From: Lachnospiraceae bacterium M18-1
Lineage (GTDB): Bacteria; Bacillota; Clostridia; Lachnospirales; Lachnospiraceae
Length of the DNA: 64,000 nt
Direction of reading: 5' to 3'
NCBI GenBank assembly: GCA_000403295.2
Contig: KE159605.1
Location: forward strand, 1,944,193 to 2,008,192
Positions within the stretch are counted from its first letter, which is position 1; every line of letters starts with the position of its first letter. Below the pieces are notes generated by a model. That model saw only the letters and a program-made list of their open reading frames with translations, had not been told where the DNA came from and ran no database searches. Of the stretch, positions 43,059 through 52,224 are shown in pieces. Made by a program: the position numbers and the translations under genes.

Positions 43059-44021
43059 TCAGCTTCTGATCAGACTCTCTACCTCTTCCTTCTCCGGCAT
43101 CGCACGAATCGCACCTTTCCTTGTTGTAACGATCGCTGCCGCCGCATTTGCAAATGTAAGCATCTCTCCAAGCTGTTCTTCCGTCAGATTCTCAAAGTCG
43201 TGCTCCAGGATATAATTCAGGGAACTTCCGCAGAAGGTATCGCCTGCGCCTGTAGTCTCAATGGTATTGCACTTGAAGCCGGCCCGCTCCACACGCATCC
43301 CTTTGTAATACGCACGGCTTCCGTCCTTTCCCATGGTCAGAAGGATCAGCGGGATCTGATATTTTTCCTGAAGATAACGGATTCCTTCATCATAATCCTC
43401 CATCCCGGATACAAACTGAATCTCATTGTCAGAAATCTTCAGGATATCACAGAAACCGAATCCATATTCCATCTGCTCCTTCGCCAATTCCAGGGAACTC
43501 CACAGAGGCGGTCTCAGGTTCGGGTCAAAGGAGATCAGAAGTCCCTTGTCCTTCGCCGCATGAAGCGCCTTTTTAGTCGCCTCGCGCACGCCTTCATGGG
43601 TCATGGACAAGGTCCCGAAGTGGAACAGCCTGGTCTTTGCCAAAAACTCTTCATCCACCTCTTTTGCCGTCAGCATCATATCTGCCCCGGGATTCCGGTA
43701 AAATGAAAACTCTCTGTCTCCGTCCGGAAATGTGTGGACAAAGGCCAGTGTCGTATTTACCTGCTCATCAGTCAGCAGGCTGGATGTATTGATCCCCACA
43801 TCTTCCAGAGTTGCGCGAAGCAAGGTCCCGAACTGGTCCTTCCCTACTTTTCCAAGAAATGCGGTCTTTTTTCCCATCTTATTTAAAAGTGCCAGCACAT
43901 TGCACGGCGCCCCTCCGGGGCATGCCTCAAACAGGTTATTGCCCTGTTCGCTCTGGCCGCTCATCGTAAAATCAATCAAAAGTTCACCCATAGCGATTAC
44001 ATCAAATTCTTTTTCCATCAT
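43059..44021 (-). CDS. Fructokinase-like PfkB sugar kinase
   Basis: 320 residues from the ATG at 44021 (AAAGGAGAAGGA upstream); an ATG three bases on is also possible. PfkB fold: AMGELLIDFT start, CPGGAPCNVLALLNKMG signature 1, and signature 2 with catalytic base in ETTGAGDTFCGS. The length and PNLRPPLW motif fit bacterial fructokinases, which phosphorylate fructose at O6. Single gene with promoter at 44071-44099. Other PfkB substrates cannot be excluded. Confidence 0.88.
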   Translation of the reverse strand: MMEKEFDVIAMGELLIDFTMSGQSEQGNNLFEACPGGAPCNVLALLNKMGKKTAFLGKVGKDQFGTLLRATLEDVGINTSSLLTDEQVNTTLAFVHTFPDGDREFSFYRNPGADMMLTAKEVDEEFLAKTRLFHFGTLSMTHEGVREATKKALHAAKDKGLLISFDPNLRPPLWSSLELAKEQMEYGFGFCDILKISDNEIQFVSGMEDYDEGIRYLQEKYQIPLILLTMGKDGSRAYYKGMRVERAGFKCNTIETTGAGDTFCGSSLNYILEHDFENLTEEQLGEMLTFANAAAAIVTTRKGAIRAMPEKEEVESLIRS

Positions 44022-44070
44022 TCCTTCTCCTTTCGTGCTTTTGTACCTTCTGAACACTTTTTACGATATT

Positions 44071-44099
44071 AGTATAGCGGATTTTGGAACAGAATACAA
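44071..44099 (-). promoter_or_regulatory. Promoter of the fructokinase gene
   Basis: On the minus strand TTGTAT (44099-44094), 17 bp, TATACT (44076-44071). Confidence 0.65.
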
Positions 44100-44108
44100 T
44101 GTTTCTCA

Positions 44109-45938
44109 TTATATTCCGTATTTTTTTACCGGAATCAGCAGCGTCTGGCCGATATAGATCATATCGCTGGTCAGCCCGTTCAGCTCCCGGATCGCTTCTA
44201 CCGTAGTATTATACCTTCTGGAGAGTTCCCACAGGGTATCCCCCATCCGGACCGTATATTCAATATACGGCGCTTCGGAAACTGAGGGAATCTTCAGCAC
44301 CTGTCCGATGTACAGCATGCTGCCCGTCAGGCCGTTGAGGCTCTTGATGGCGTCCACTGTGGTATTGTATCTCTGGGAGAGCAGCCAGAGAGTGTCGCCG
44401 GGCTGGACTACATATTCAATATAATCAGTCCCTGGTCCCGGCATGGGAACATTATCTCCGATACCCAGGTACACATCATAAAGTGCCTTCCACGTATTTG
44501 TCCCTACGATCCCGTCCGGATCCAATCCCATGGCGTTCTGAAACGCAACCACCGCCTGCCTGGTCCCGCTTCCGAAAATCCCGTCCTGGGTGACTCTCGG
44601 AACCATAGGATAAAATTCCGAGATCAGATTCAGCAGATACTGCAGGGTGATGACATCCGCGCCCCGTGATCCCTGCCGAAGTACCGAACCTGGCGGGACC
44701 GTTCCGATACCTAGCGCCGTCCCCTCACTGTCCAGCTCTGCCAGCCGGGCTACGGCAGTATACAGATAGGATATCTTATACCAGGTGGATTTTCCCACCA
44801 CCCCGTCTGCCGCCAGATTAAAAACACTCTGGAATTTTGTCACCGCCGCCCTGGTGCTGTCCCCGAATACCCCCGCCTGATCTGTGATCTCCGGGATGGC
44901 CGGATAATTTCTGCGGATCCTGTTCAGATAAGTCTGGATGACCTGTACGTCAAGCCCCCTGCTTCCGGTCCGAAGTGGTGTGCCCGGATAGGAAGACAGG
45001 ACTCCGGTTACGACATTGGTTTCTGCTATTTCTATATTATTCGGGTAGTAGTTTCGGAGAATCTGCAGAGGTGTCAGCCCCCTCTCTGCCAGGCTGACTG
45101 TCCCCCACTGGGACAGTCCGGAGCAGGTCGCAGTTGTTCCGTTGCAGAAGGAAGTAAAATAGGGGGCATTCTGACCCTGCCTGCGGACATACTGGTTGAA
45201 GATCTCATCCACGATCCTGCTGATAGATTCAAAGATTGTCCGTCCGTGAACATATGCCTGGTCATAAGCGGTGCTGCTAGTGATATCAAAGGGATATCCG
45301 CGGCTCCTGTACCATTCAGTGAATACACGGTTCAGAGCAAATGTAATGATCGCATAGATATTCGCCCGCAGCGACGCGTCCGGCCAGGTGGGATATATTT
45401 CGCTGCTGGCTACATTTTTGATATAATCGGTAAACCGGACCTGTACATTCGACGCAGAAGAGGACGGACTGCCCAAATGTACTGTGATCGGATCTGGGAT
45501 CACGACCTGTCTCAGGACCCGGAGCCTGGGATTCGGTTTTTCCTGAATCCTCTTTACGTCTGACGCAGCGGCAGGCTTCTCAATGGTGATCTCACTTACC
45601 GTCGGGCTGCGCTGCATCTGCTGCATAGGCAGAAGCTCCGCCGGCTGGATCGCCGTCTCTTCCTCATAGATGGGCACCCCGGAAATATAAAGCGAATTAA
45701 AGCCTGCTGCCCGCACAAGTACGTCATACCCCGTATAAGGAGTACCGGAATAGTCCGGATCCAAAGAGAGGTTCCTGTCCACGGTTTCCAGAGAAACCTT
45801 CTCTGTCTCCCCGCTTTCATCTGTCGTCAGTTCATACACGCTGCTGCCCCGGGAATCCAATATCCGGATCTCCGCTCCGGCAATCGGAACGGCTCCGTCC
45901 GCAGTCCGCGCCTGAATGATTAAATATCCTTTCGCCAT
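44109..45938 (-). CDS. SpoIID-like, peptidoglycan-binding and LysM modular protein
   Basis: 609 residues from the ATG at 45938 (AGGGAG upstream); the frame extends to 46019 but those residues are not convincing. Domain order: carboxypeptidase-like beta domain (about 1-80), a linker, a SpoIID-like segment (YPTWPDASLRANIYAIITFA, then YVHGRTIFESI), two peptidoglycan_binding_1 domains (LRTGSRGLDVQVIQTYLN; LRQGSRGADVITLQYLLN), and two LysM repeats (YVVQPGDTLWLLSQRYNTTV; YTVRMGDTLWELSRRYNTTV). No signal peptide. Probably a spore or wall remodelling protein. The catalytic Glu of SpoIID-type transglycosylases could not be identified with confidence. Confidence 0.85.
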   Translation of the reverse strand: MAKGYLIIQARTADGAVPIAGAEIRILDSRGSSVYELTTDESGETEKVSLETVDRNLSLDPDYSGTPYTGYDVLVRAAGFNSLYISGVPIYEEETAIQPAELLPMQQMQRSPTVSEITIEKPAAASDVKRIQEKPNPRLRVLRQVVIPDPITVHLGSPSSSASNVQVRFTDYIKNVASSEIYPTWPDASLRANIYAIITFALNRVFTEWYRSRGYPFDITSSTAYDQAYVHGRTIFESISRIVDEIFNQYVRRQGQNAPYFTSFCNGTTATCSGLSQWGTVSLAERGLTPLQILRNYYPNNIEIAETNVVTGVLSSYPGTPLRTGSRGLDVQVIQTYLNRIRRNYPAIPEITDQAGVFGDSTRAAVTKFQSVFNLAADGVVGKSTWYKISYLYTAVARLAELDSEGTALGIGTVPPGSVLRQGSRGADVITLQYLLNLISEFYPMVPRVTQDGIFGSGTRQAVVAFQNAMGLDPDGIVGTNTWKALYDVYLGIGDNVPMPGPGTDYIEYVVQPGDTLWLLSQRYNTTVDAIKSLNGLTGSMLYIGQVLKIPSVSEAPYIEYTVRMGDTLWELSRRYNTTVEAIRELNGLTSDMIYIGQTLLIPVKKYGI

Positions 45939-46051
45939 AAAACTCAAACTCCCTGTTTTCGTCTGTTTTATTATATGACAGACGGAAGTAAAAGGTTCCT
46001 CTCTTTCCGCCTTTCTCACAGGGAGTTCTATTTTGAAGCATTGGGCAGTTC

Positions 46052-46999
46052 CTAATTAAAATAAACCAGTTCCTCAATGGAATCCGCCATCTCCACATTT
46101 TCCGCTTCCAGAACCGGGCCTGTCCCCCGGTAAAGCGCCGTCCTGGCAAAACCGATTTTTGCACGGACCTTCACCCACTGTCCGGGTTTCAGCTTCGGTG
46201 CAAAAGCGCTTTTGCATAGATATCCGAGAAATGTCGTATCATCTGCGCAGCATGTCATTGCCATGCGTCCCGGCAGGAACGTCTTTGACGGAAATGAACG
46301 GGGTTTCAGTACCTTGGCCGTGTACTCTACAACCTTCCCTTTATATTTATCGGGATGCTCCATCATGTCCACATACCAGATTCCATAATCCTCGGGCCGG
46401 ATCTCGATGACCGGCGCTTCCATATCATAGGGCACATCATTTTCAAAAATATTTTCCACTTCGCCCTTTTCATCCTCAAAAATGACTTCTGCCTGTGGGC
46501 TCACCACCTTCACGCTCCTGCGGTAGCCTGCCAGGGGCTTGATGTCGCTGCAGCGGTTGAACAGCACCAGTTCCGATCCCCGGACCATCTCCACAAACAA
46601 CGGTTTCAGATTCGTCAGATACATCTGGAACGTGCTGGCGTCCACGGTGGTCAGCTTCTGCTCGATCCCCCAGCCGTCGGGAAGCTTCAGGTTCTCGAAG
46701 TCACTGACCTTCCACATGCCGTTGTATTCTACCACTACCCGTTCTGGATGGTGCTTTTCATCCAGCGCTTTCAGAAATTCTTCCGTCAGTTCTTCCTGGG
46801 ATTCCACCCGTTCCACAACGATATTGAACTTTTTCAGTCCCGCCGCACCGTATTCTTCCTCCCCTTCCTCACAGAGGATGAGAAGTGTTGTGCCCGGAAT
46901 CTGAAAGTAATCCTGTTCCAATGTAAACTTCAGGAACTGCGTCTTCCCGCTGTCCAGAAAACCAGTCATCAGATATACCATTACATCTGGTTGATCCAT
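46052..46999 (-). CDS. COG0523-type GTPase fused to a DUF1980-like domain
   Basis: 315 residues. N-terminal P-loop GFLDSGKTQFL and later FNRC, as in CobW/P47K proteins but without the CxCC motif. The C-terminal half (about 180-315) resembles the DUF1980/YcgQ domain: GIWYVDMMEHPDKYKGKVVE, PGRMAMTCCADDTTFLGYLC, GQWVKVRAKI. COG0523 proteins chaperone or insert metals, often zinc. It follows the His-rich COG0523 gene after 18 bp, so the two are probably co-transcribed and work together on metal handling. The membrane permease that often accompanies YcgQ is not present here. Confidence 0.8.
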   Translation of the reverse strand: MDQPDVMVYLMTGFLDSGKTQFLKFTLEQDYFQIPGTTLLILCEEGEEEYGAAGLKKFNIVVERVESQEELTEEFLKALDEKHHPERVVVEYNGMWKVSDFENLKLPDGWGIEQKLTTVDASTFQMYLTNLKPLFVEMVRGSELVLFNRCSDIKPLAGYRRSVKVVSPQAEVIFEDEKGEVENIFENDVPYDMEAPVIEIRPEDYGIWYVDMMEHPDKYKGKVVEYTAKVLKPRSFPSKTFLPGRMAMTCCADDTTFLGYLCKSAFAPKLKPGQWVKVRAKIGFARTALYRGTGPVLEAENVEMADSIEELVYFN

Positions 47000-47017
47000 T
47001 TTTTCTTTCCTTTCCGG

Positions 47018-48247
47018 CTATATGCCCATCCTCTGCAATCCAAAAAGTTCTGAGAGCTTTACTTCGTCAAGCTTTGAACCGATAACGCAGATCCGTCCCG
47101 TATATTCCGCAGATCCGCTTCTGACCTCGTGCTCCTCCGGCACCATATCGAAATAGATCCACTCTCCGTCCGCTCCGGCAACCATACCCTTTGCACGCAG
47201 GATCGTACCGTAGATCTCTTCGTTTTCCAGAGCCTTCAGGATGCTGCTGATCTCCTCCTTTGTGTAAACCTTGACTGTCTCCCTGCCCCAGCTTGTGAAT
47301 ATTTCATCCGCATGATGATGTCCGTGATGATGGTGATGGCGGCCATGTTCTGCGTGGTTTTCTTCATGGTGGTGCTCATGAGTATGAGAATGGTGGTCAT
47401 GTCCTTCATGGAACTCGTCATGATGATGCTCGTGAACATGACCTGTATGAGCCTCCTCATGGTGATGCTCATGAGTATGTCCTGTGTGCGCTCCCTCATG
47501 GCAGTGCCCGTGAGCATGGCCGCCGTGTCCTTCATGATCTTCCTCATGATGGTGGTGATGGTGATGTCCGCATCCGCATTCTTCCCCGTGTTCATGAACT
47601 TTCCCGCATTCCGGGCAGCTAAGCTCAGACAGCAGTTCCTCCTCCAGGGACCTGCTGCCTTCCATGATCTCCAGCAGCTTTTCACCAGAAAGCTCAGCGA
47701 TCGGCGTTGTAATGATCGGAGATTTTTCGTTGATTCCCCGCAGGATCTTCACGCTTTCTTCAATCTTCTCCTGTTTTGCTCTGTCGGTCCTGCTCAGGAT
47801 CACCGCTCCCGCATATTCGATCTGGTTGCTGAAAAACTCCCCGAAATTCTTGCTGTATATCCTGCATTTCGTCACATCTACCATGGTCGTAAAACTGTTC
47901 AGTTTGGCGTCAATCTGCTCCGCCACATCCTGTACGGCCTTGATTACGTCAGAGAGCTTCCCCACACCGGAGGGTTCGATCAGAATCCTTTCCGGGTGAT
48001 ACGTATCCACAACCTCCTTCAAAGATTTTCCAAAATCCCCGACCAGAGAGCAGCAGATACATCCGGAATTCATCTCCCGGATCTCAATGCCGGAATCCTT
48101 TAAAAATCCGCCGTCAATCCCAATCTCCCCAAATTCATTTTCAATCAGCACAACCTGCTCTCCCGAAAAAGCCTCCTGCAGCATTTTCTTAATAAACGTT
48201 GTTTTTCCTGCTCCCAAAAAGCCGGATATAATATCAATCTTTGTCAC
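47018..48247 (-). CDS. COG0523 metallochaperone GTPase with very His-rich insertion
   Basis: 409 residues. Walker A SGFLGAGKTTFIKK (about 8-21), the metal-binding CxCC motif NSGCICC (Cys63, 65, 66), and a GTPase core through about 200. A possible zinc-ribbon CPECGKVHEHGEECGCG at 211-227 leads into about 95 residues (218-313) containing about 46 His, with repeats like EAHTGHVHEHHH. The C-terminal CobW_C domain (about 315-409) is intact. It probably buffers or delivers zinc, nickel or cobalt. GTP start at 48247 (GTG) with AAAAGGAGG upstream. No Zur or Nur box was recognised. Confidence 0.93.
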   Translation of the reverse strand: MTKIDIISGFLGAGKTTFIKKMLQEAFSGEQVVLIENEFGEIGIDGGFLKDSGIEIREMNSGCICCSLVGDFGKSLKEVVDTYHPERILIEPSGVGKLSDVIKAVQDVAEQIDAKLNSFTTMVDVTKCRIYSKNFGEFFSNQIEYAGAVILSRTDRAKQEKIEESVKILRGINEKSPIITTPIAELSGEKLLEIMEGSRSLEEELLSELSCPECGKVHEHGEECGCGHHHHHHHEEDHEGHGGHAHGHCHEGAHTGHTHEHHHEEAHTGHVHEHHHDEFHEGHDHHSHTHEHHHEENHAEHGRHHHHHGHHHADEIFTSWGRETVKVYTKEEISSILKALENEEIYGTILRAKGMVAGADGEWIYFDMVPEEHEVRSGSAEYTGRICVIGSKLDEVKLSELFGLQRMGI

Positions 48248-48310
48248 GATATCAGCCTCCTTTTATTTCCTGCTGCCTGTACCATACAGCCGCAAAATAT
48301 TTCATTCTCG

Positions 48311-49063
48311 TCATTTAAGATCCAACTCGATCGGACAGTGATCCGATCCGTACACCTCTGTCAGGATCTTCGCGTCCTCCAGCTTATCCTTCATGCCTTC
48401 CGACACGCAGAAATAGTCGATCCGCCACCCCGCATTTTTCTCACGTGCTTTGAAGCGGTAGGACCACCAGGAATAGATCCCTTCCTGTTCCGGATAGAAG
48501 TATCGGAAAGTATCAATAAATCCAGCGTCCAGAAGCTCCGTGAACTTCTGCCGCTCCTCGTCCGTAAATCCGGCATTCTTCCGGTTCGACTTCGGATTTT
48601 TCAGGTCGATCTCCTGATGCGCCACATTCATATCTCCGGTCACGACCACCGGCTTTGTCTCTTCCAGGTGCTTTAAATAGGCTCGGAAATCGTCTTCCCA
48701 CTTCATCCGGTAATCCAGACGTTTCAATCCGTCCTGCGAGTTGGGCGTATACACTGTGACAAAATAAAAATCCGCAAACTCGCAGGTGATCACACGGCCT
48801 TCCTGGTCATGCTCTTCGATCCCGATTCCGTAAAATACGTTCAAAGGCTCTGTTTTTGTGAATACCGCCGTCCCAGAATAGCCTTTTTTCACCGCATAGT
48901 TCCAGTATTGGTGATAGCCCTCCAGTTCCAGTTCAAGCTGTCCCGCCTGCAGCTTCGTCTCCTGCAGGCAGAGGATATCCGCATCCGCCTGTTTAAAAAA
49001 ATCCAGAAATCCTTTCTGGATACAGGCGCGGATACCATTTACATTCCATGAGATCAGTTTCAT
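48311..49063 (-). CDS. xth: Exodeoxyribonuclease III
   Basis: 250 residues from the ATG at 49063 (AAGGATGGCGG upstream); the frame extends to 49129 but the family starts [13 protein letters not shown]. Apurinic/apyrimidinic endonuclease in base-excision repair. Catalytic motifs: LCLQETKLQ (Glu), [13 protein letters not shown] (Asp/Asn), [24 protein letters not shown], and the final [11 protein letters not shown] (Asp-His). Its 5' end lies 30 bp downstream of truA. Confidence 0.95.
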   Translation of the reverse strand: MKLISWNVNGIRACIQKGFLDFFKQADADILCLQETKLQAGQLELELEGYHQYWNYAVKKGYSGTAVFTKTEPLNVFYGIGIEEHDQEGRVITCEFADFYFVTVYTPNSQDGLKRLDYRMKWEDDFRAYLKHLEETKPVVVTGDMNVAHQEIDLKNPKSNRKNAGFTDEERQKFTELLDAGFIDTFRYFYPEQEGIYSWWSYRFKAREKNAGWRIDYFCVSEGMKDKLEDAKILTEVYGSDHCPIELDLK

Positions 49064-49092
49064 AATCTGCCGCCATCCTTCCTCTATTCTTC

Positions 49093-49830
49093 CTATCCGT
49101 AGTATACCTCTTTTAGCGTCAGTCCGCAAGCCGGCGCCAGAAATCCAGCCTGCCAGCGTTCCCCGCCGTCCAAAAGCGCCGCCGTTTCTTCTATGGTCCT
49201 CTTCCCTGTCGCCGCTTCCAGGATCGTTCCTGTCAGGATCCGCACCATATGGTACATGAATCCATTTCCCTCATAAATGATAGTTACCTTACTTCCCTCT
49301 TCCTCTATCCGGATATCATAGATGTTCCGAACGGTAGACTGGTCCTCGTTCCGATCTGTAAATGCGGCAAAATCATGCTTTCCGACCAGGCTTGCTGCAG
49401 CCGCTTTCATTGCTTTTATATCCAGTTTTTCCGGAAAATGAAAGCAATATCTCCGGGTAAATACATCCGCCTTGTCCCGCGTATCAATCGTATATTCATA
49501 CCGTTTTCCGCCGGCACTGTACCTTGCATGAAATCCATTTTTCACAAGCTCTGCGCCGATCACACGGATATCCTCCGGCAGCATCCGGTTCAGTTCCTCC
49601 TGAAATACTTCTTCCTTCACCTTTCCCGGCAGGCGGATGCTGGCTGTCTGGGCTTCTGCGTGAACGCCGCCGTCCGTCCGTCCGGATCCATTGACTTCTA
49701 CAGGAAATCCTTTCAGGGCGCAGATAGTCCGTTCCAGGGTTCCCTGAACCGTCAGCTCCGTATCCGGCTGTCTCTGCCAGCCCTGATAACGGGTTCCGTC
49801 ATATGCGATCGTCAGTTTATAAGTTCTCAT
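49093..49830 (-). CDS. truA: tRNA pseudouridine(38-40) synthase
   Basis: 245 residues. Modifies U38-40 in the anticodon stem. The catalytic Asp lies in [14 protein letters not shown] (about residue 53); [18 protein letters not shown] and [18 protein letters not shown] are family motifs. Starts [20 protein letters not shown]. It follows the ABC transporter ATPase gene by 18 bp, and may share its transcript, or simply follow it. Confidence 0.96.
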   Translation of the reverse strand: MRTYKLTIAYDGTRYQGWQRQPDTELTVQGTLERTICALKGFPVEVNGSGRTDGGVHAEAQTASIRLPGKVKEEVFQEELNRMLPEDIRVIGAELVKNGFHARYSAGGKRYEYTIDTRDKADVFTRRYCFHFPEKLDIKAMKAAAASLVGKHDFAAFTDRNEDQSTVRNIYDIRIEEEGSKVTIIYEGNGFMYHMVRILTGTILEAATGKRTIEETAALLDGGERWQAGFLAPACGLTLKEVYYG

Positions 49831-49848
49831 CTCTTTTCCCTTCTTAAT

Positions 49849-50514
49849 CTACGCCTCATCCAGACTGCACACCTTCCCGTCCTGGAGAAACAGCACTCTG
49901 CCGCACAGCATGCTGACCACATCCAGATCATGGGACACAAACAGGTAACAGATCTTTTCTTTCTCCTGCAGCTCTTTCAGTAACGCGATGATCTGCGCCT
50001 GTACCGTCACATCCAATGCAGAAAGCGGTTCATCCGCCAAGATAAACTTTGTCCCTGTGATCAAAGCCAGCGCGATACTGACCCGCTGCCGCTGCCCGCC
50101 GCTCAGTTCTCTGGGATATCTTCCGTAAAACTCCTCCGGCAGATGAACCCTCTTCAGCATTTCCTCCGCCTTTTCCCGGCGCTCCTGCCTGGTGAATCCG
50201 CCTTTTACTCTCAGCGGTTCCTCCAGGATCCAGCCGATCGTTTTCCTCGGATTCAAGGCGCTGAACGGATCCTGAAATACCATCTGGGGGCGCTGCGTAT
50301 AATGGATGACCTCCCCCTCATAATCTTTCAAAAGCCCGAGCACACATTTACAGAGCGTAGATTTTCCGCTGCCGCTTTCCCCCACCAGACCGACGATTTC
50401 CCCCTCAAATAACGTAAAGGAAATATCGTCCAGAATCTGCCTTCTCGTTTTTCCCTCTTTATAATAAGCATTTACATGCTTCACTTCCAAAATCTTTTCC
50501 GGCAAAGCCCTCAC
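49849..50514 (-). CDS. Oligopeptide/nickel ABC transporter ATPase (DppF/OppF type)
   Basis: 221 residues, short for OppF (usual about 320) because the C-terminal oligopeptide-binding extension is missing. Walker A GESGSGKST, Q-loop MVFQDPFSALNPRKT, signature LSGGQRQR, Walker B FILADEPLSALD. It partners the DppD-type ATPase; the two genes overlap by about 56 bp in different frames, pointing to tight coupling. It likely powers import by the two DppB/DppC permeases. Confidence 0.92.
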   Translation of the reverse strand: MRALPEKILEVKHVNAYYKEGKTRRQILDDISFTLFEGEIVGLVGESGSGKSTLCKCVLGLLKDYEGEVIHYTQRPQMVFQDPFSALNPRKTIGWILEEPLRVKGGFTRQERREKAEEMLKRVHLPEEFYGRYPRELSGGQRQRVSIALALITGTKFILADEPLSALDVTVQAQIIALLKELQEKEKICYLFVSHDLDVVSMLCGRVLFLQDGKVCSLDEA

Positions 50515-51370
50515 CTGCTTTCTTCCTTCGCCTCAGCAGCTCATAATACCGGTTTTCCCTGGTTCTTGCCGGGATCGCCGCGATCAGCTCTCTGGTATAT
50601 TCTGACTGCGGATTCTCAAAAATTTCCTTACAGTCCCCTTCTTCCACAACCTGGCCGTCCTTCATGACCAGCACACGACGGCACAGCGTATTGACTACCC
50701 GCAGGTTATGGGAGATGAACAGGATGCCCATACCATATTTCCGATTCAGCTTTTTCAAAAGCTCTAAAATACTTTCCTGGGTCCCCACATCCAGTGCAGT
50801 CGTGGGCTCATCCGCGATCAGCAGCCTGGGGCGGCATACGATCGCCGCAGCGATCATCACCCTCTGCCGCATTCCCCCGGAAAGCTCGTGAGGGTATTTG
50901 TTATACAATTGCTCCGGATGATCCAGTTCCACCTCTTCCAGTGCCTTCAGCGCAAGTTCTTTTCGTTCCCTGCTCTTCATGCGAAACCTTCTGCTTCTGT
51001 CCTGGCGGCTTCCCCGGGAATGCAGAAGCAGCGCCTCCTCCACCTGTTTCCCGATCCGCATGGTAGGATTCAGTGCGGTCATAGGTTCCTGGAAGATCAT
51101 ACTGATCTCGCTTCCCTGAATCCCGCGCATTTCCTTTTCCGTCAGCCCAAGCAGGTCCGTATCATCCAGCCAGACCTTTCCCCCGTCCAGAACCGCGTGC
51201 TTTTTCAAAAGCCCTGCAACCGTCAGCGCGGTCATCGTCTTACCGGAACCGGATTCCCCCACAATACCAAGGATGTCCCCGGTCTCTACTGAAAAAGAGA
51301 CATTTTTGACCACCTCTTCTTTCTCACTCCGGTCCTCAAAATGAATCGACAGATTTTCTACTTTCAGCAC
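50459..51370 (-). CDS. Oligopeptide/nickel ABC transporter ATPase (DppD/OppD type)
   Basis: About 303 residues from the GTG at 51370, which begins at the permease stop (TAGTG) and has GGAGGTGG upstream; the frame continues to 51469 without family similarity. Walker A GESGSGKTMT, Q-loop MIFQEPMTALNPTMRIG, signature LSGGMRQR, Walker B LLIADEPTTALD. The C-terminal oligopeptide domain is short. It lacks the Cys cluster of some Opp ATPases. Confidence 0.92.
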   Translation of the reverse strand: MLKVENLSIHFEDRSEKEEVVKNVSFSVETGDILGIVGESGSGKTMTALTVAGLLKKHAVLDGGKVWLDDTDLLGLTEKEMRGIQGSEISMIFQEPMTALNPTMRIGKQVEEALLLHSRGSRQDRSRRFRMKSRERKELALKALEEVELDHPEQLYNKYPHELSGGMRQRVMIAAAIVCRPRLLIADEPTTALDVGTQESILELLKKLNRKYGMGILFISHNLRVVNTLCRRVLVMKDGQVVEEGDCKEIFENPQSEYTRELIAAIPARTRENRYYELLRRRKKAGEGFAGKDFGSEACKCLL

Positions 51371-52182
51371 TATCTTCCACCTCCAAACTGATCCAGAATC
51401 CCCTCGCCTAACAGACCCACCCCCAATATCAGCAGTACCAGGAAAACGCCCGGAAAGACGGCGCACCACGGCCCTCCGGCCAGATAAGTCTGGGATTCTG
51501 AGAGCATCCTTCCCAGGCTGGCATCCGGCGGCTGCACCCCGATCCCCAGATAGCTCATGCCGGCCTCCGCAAGCACCGCATTGTTGAATCCGATCGCCAG
51601 AGCAGACAGCAGCGCCGGCAGGATGTTGGGCAGCATGTGTACAAATAAGATACGCGGTGTAGATACACCGATCAGCCTCGCGCTGGTTACATAATCGGCT
51701 TCCCGCAGCCGTAAAAACTCTCCCCGGACGATCCGTGCAAAACTGGGAATAAATGCGATTCCAAGGGCCAGCATCACCTTATAGGTGCCCGGGCCCAGGA
51801 GGGCAATGATGACCAGGGCCAGCAGTACACTTGGAAATGCGGCCACCGCGTCATTCACCCGCATAAGCGCTTCATCCAGCCAGCCGCCGAAGTATCCGGT
51901 CAGCGATCCCACGAGGATGCCGGCGATCCCCCCCATCAGAATAGTCCCCAGGGCAATGAGCAGCGTACTTCCCGCTCCTGACAGCACACGGCTCAGGATA
52001 TCCCTGCCGAACTGATCCGTGCCGAAAAGGTGTGAAAGACTGGGCGGCTGGAGCTTCAGGGAGCCCTGCATGGCCTCCGGGTCGTATGGGGTCCAGACAA
52101 AGCCCAGCAGGATAAGGGCCAGCATCGTCGCCGTGATCGCAAGGCCAAGTATGAAATTGTGGGAGGTTATCTTTCGTTTCAT
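51370..52182 (-). CDS. ABC transporter permease (DppC type)
   Basis: 270 residues, about six membrane helices, with the EAA-loop LREADYVTSARLIGVSTPRI. Forms the membrane channel with the DppB-type permease 42 bp upstream. The N-terminal stretch (YDPEAMQGSLKLQPPSLSHL, then FGTDQFGRDILSRV) is the conserved OppC/DppC segment. Part of a five-gene minus-strand operon with binding protein and ATPases. Confidence 0.93.
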   Translation of the reverse strand: MKRKITSHNFILGLAITATMLALILLGFVWTPYDPEAMQGSLKLQPPSLSHLFGTDQFGRDILSRVLSGAGSTLLIALGTILMGGIAGILVGSLTGYFGGWLDEALMRVNDAVAAFPSVLLALVIIALLGPGTYKVMLALGIAFIPSFARIVRGEFLRLREADYVTSARLIGVSTPRILFVHMLPNILPALLSALAIGFNNAVLAEAGMSYLGIGVQPPDASLGRMLSESQTYLAGGPWCAVFPGVFLVLLILGVGLLGEGILDQFGGGR

Positions 52183-52224
52183 GTTTCATCCGTTCCTTTC
52201 CATGTTCATCCCTGTATTTCCCGC

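Noticed and set aside
42845..43215. Short plus-strand frames around repeat copy E
   Set aside because: They run through the palindromic element and antisense to fructokinase.
47300..47600. Tandem repeat of CAT/GTG triplets resembling a repeat array or CRISPR
   Set aside because: It encodes the His-rich segment of the COG0523 protein; unit lengths are irregular and there are no spacers.
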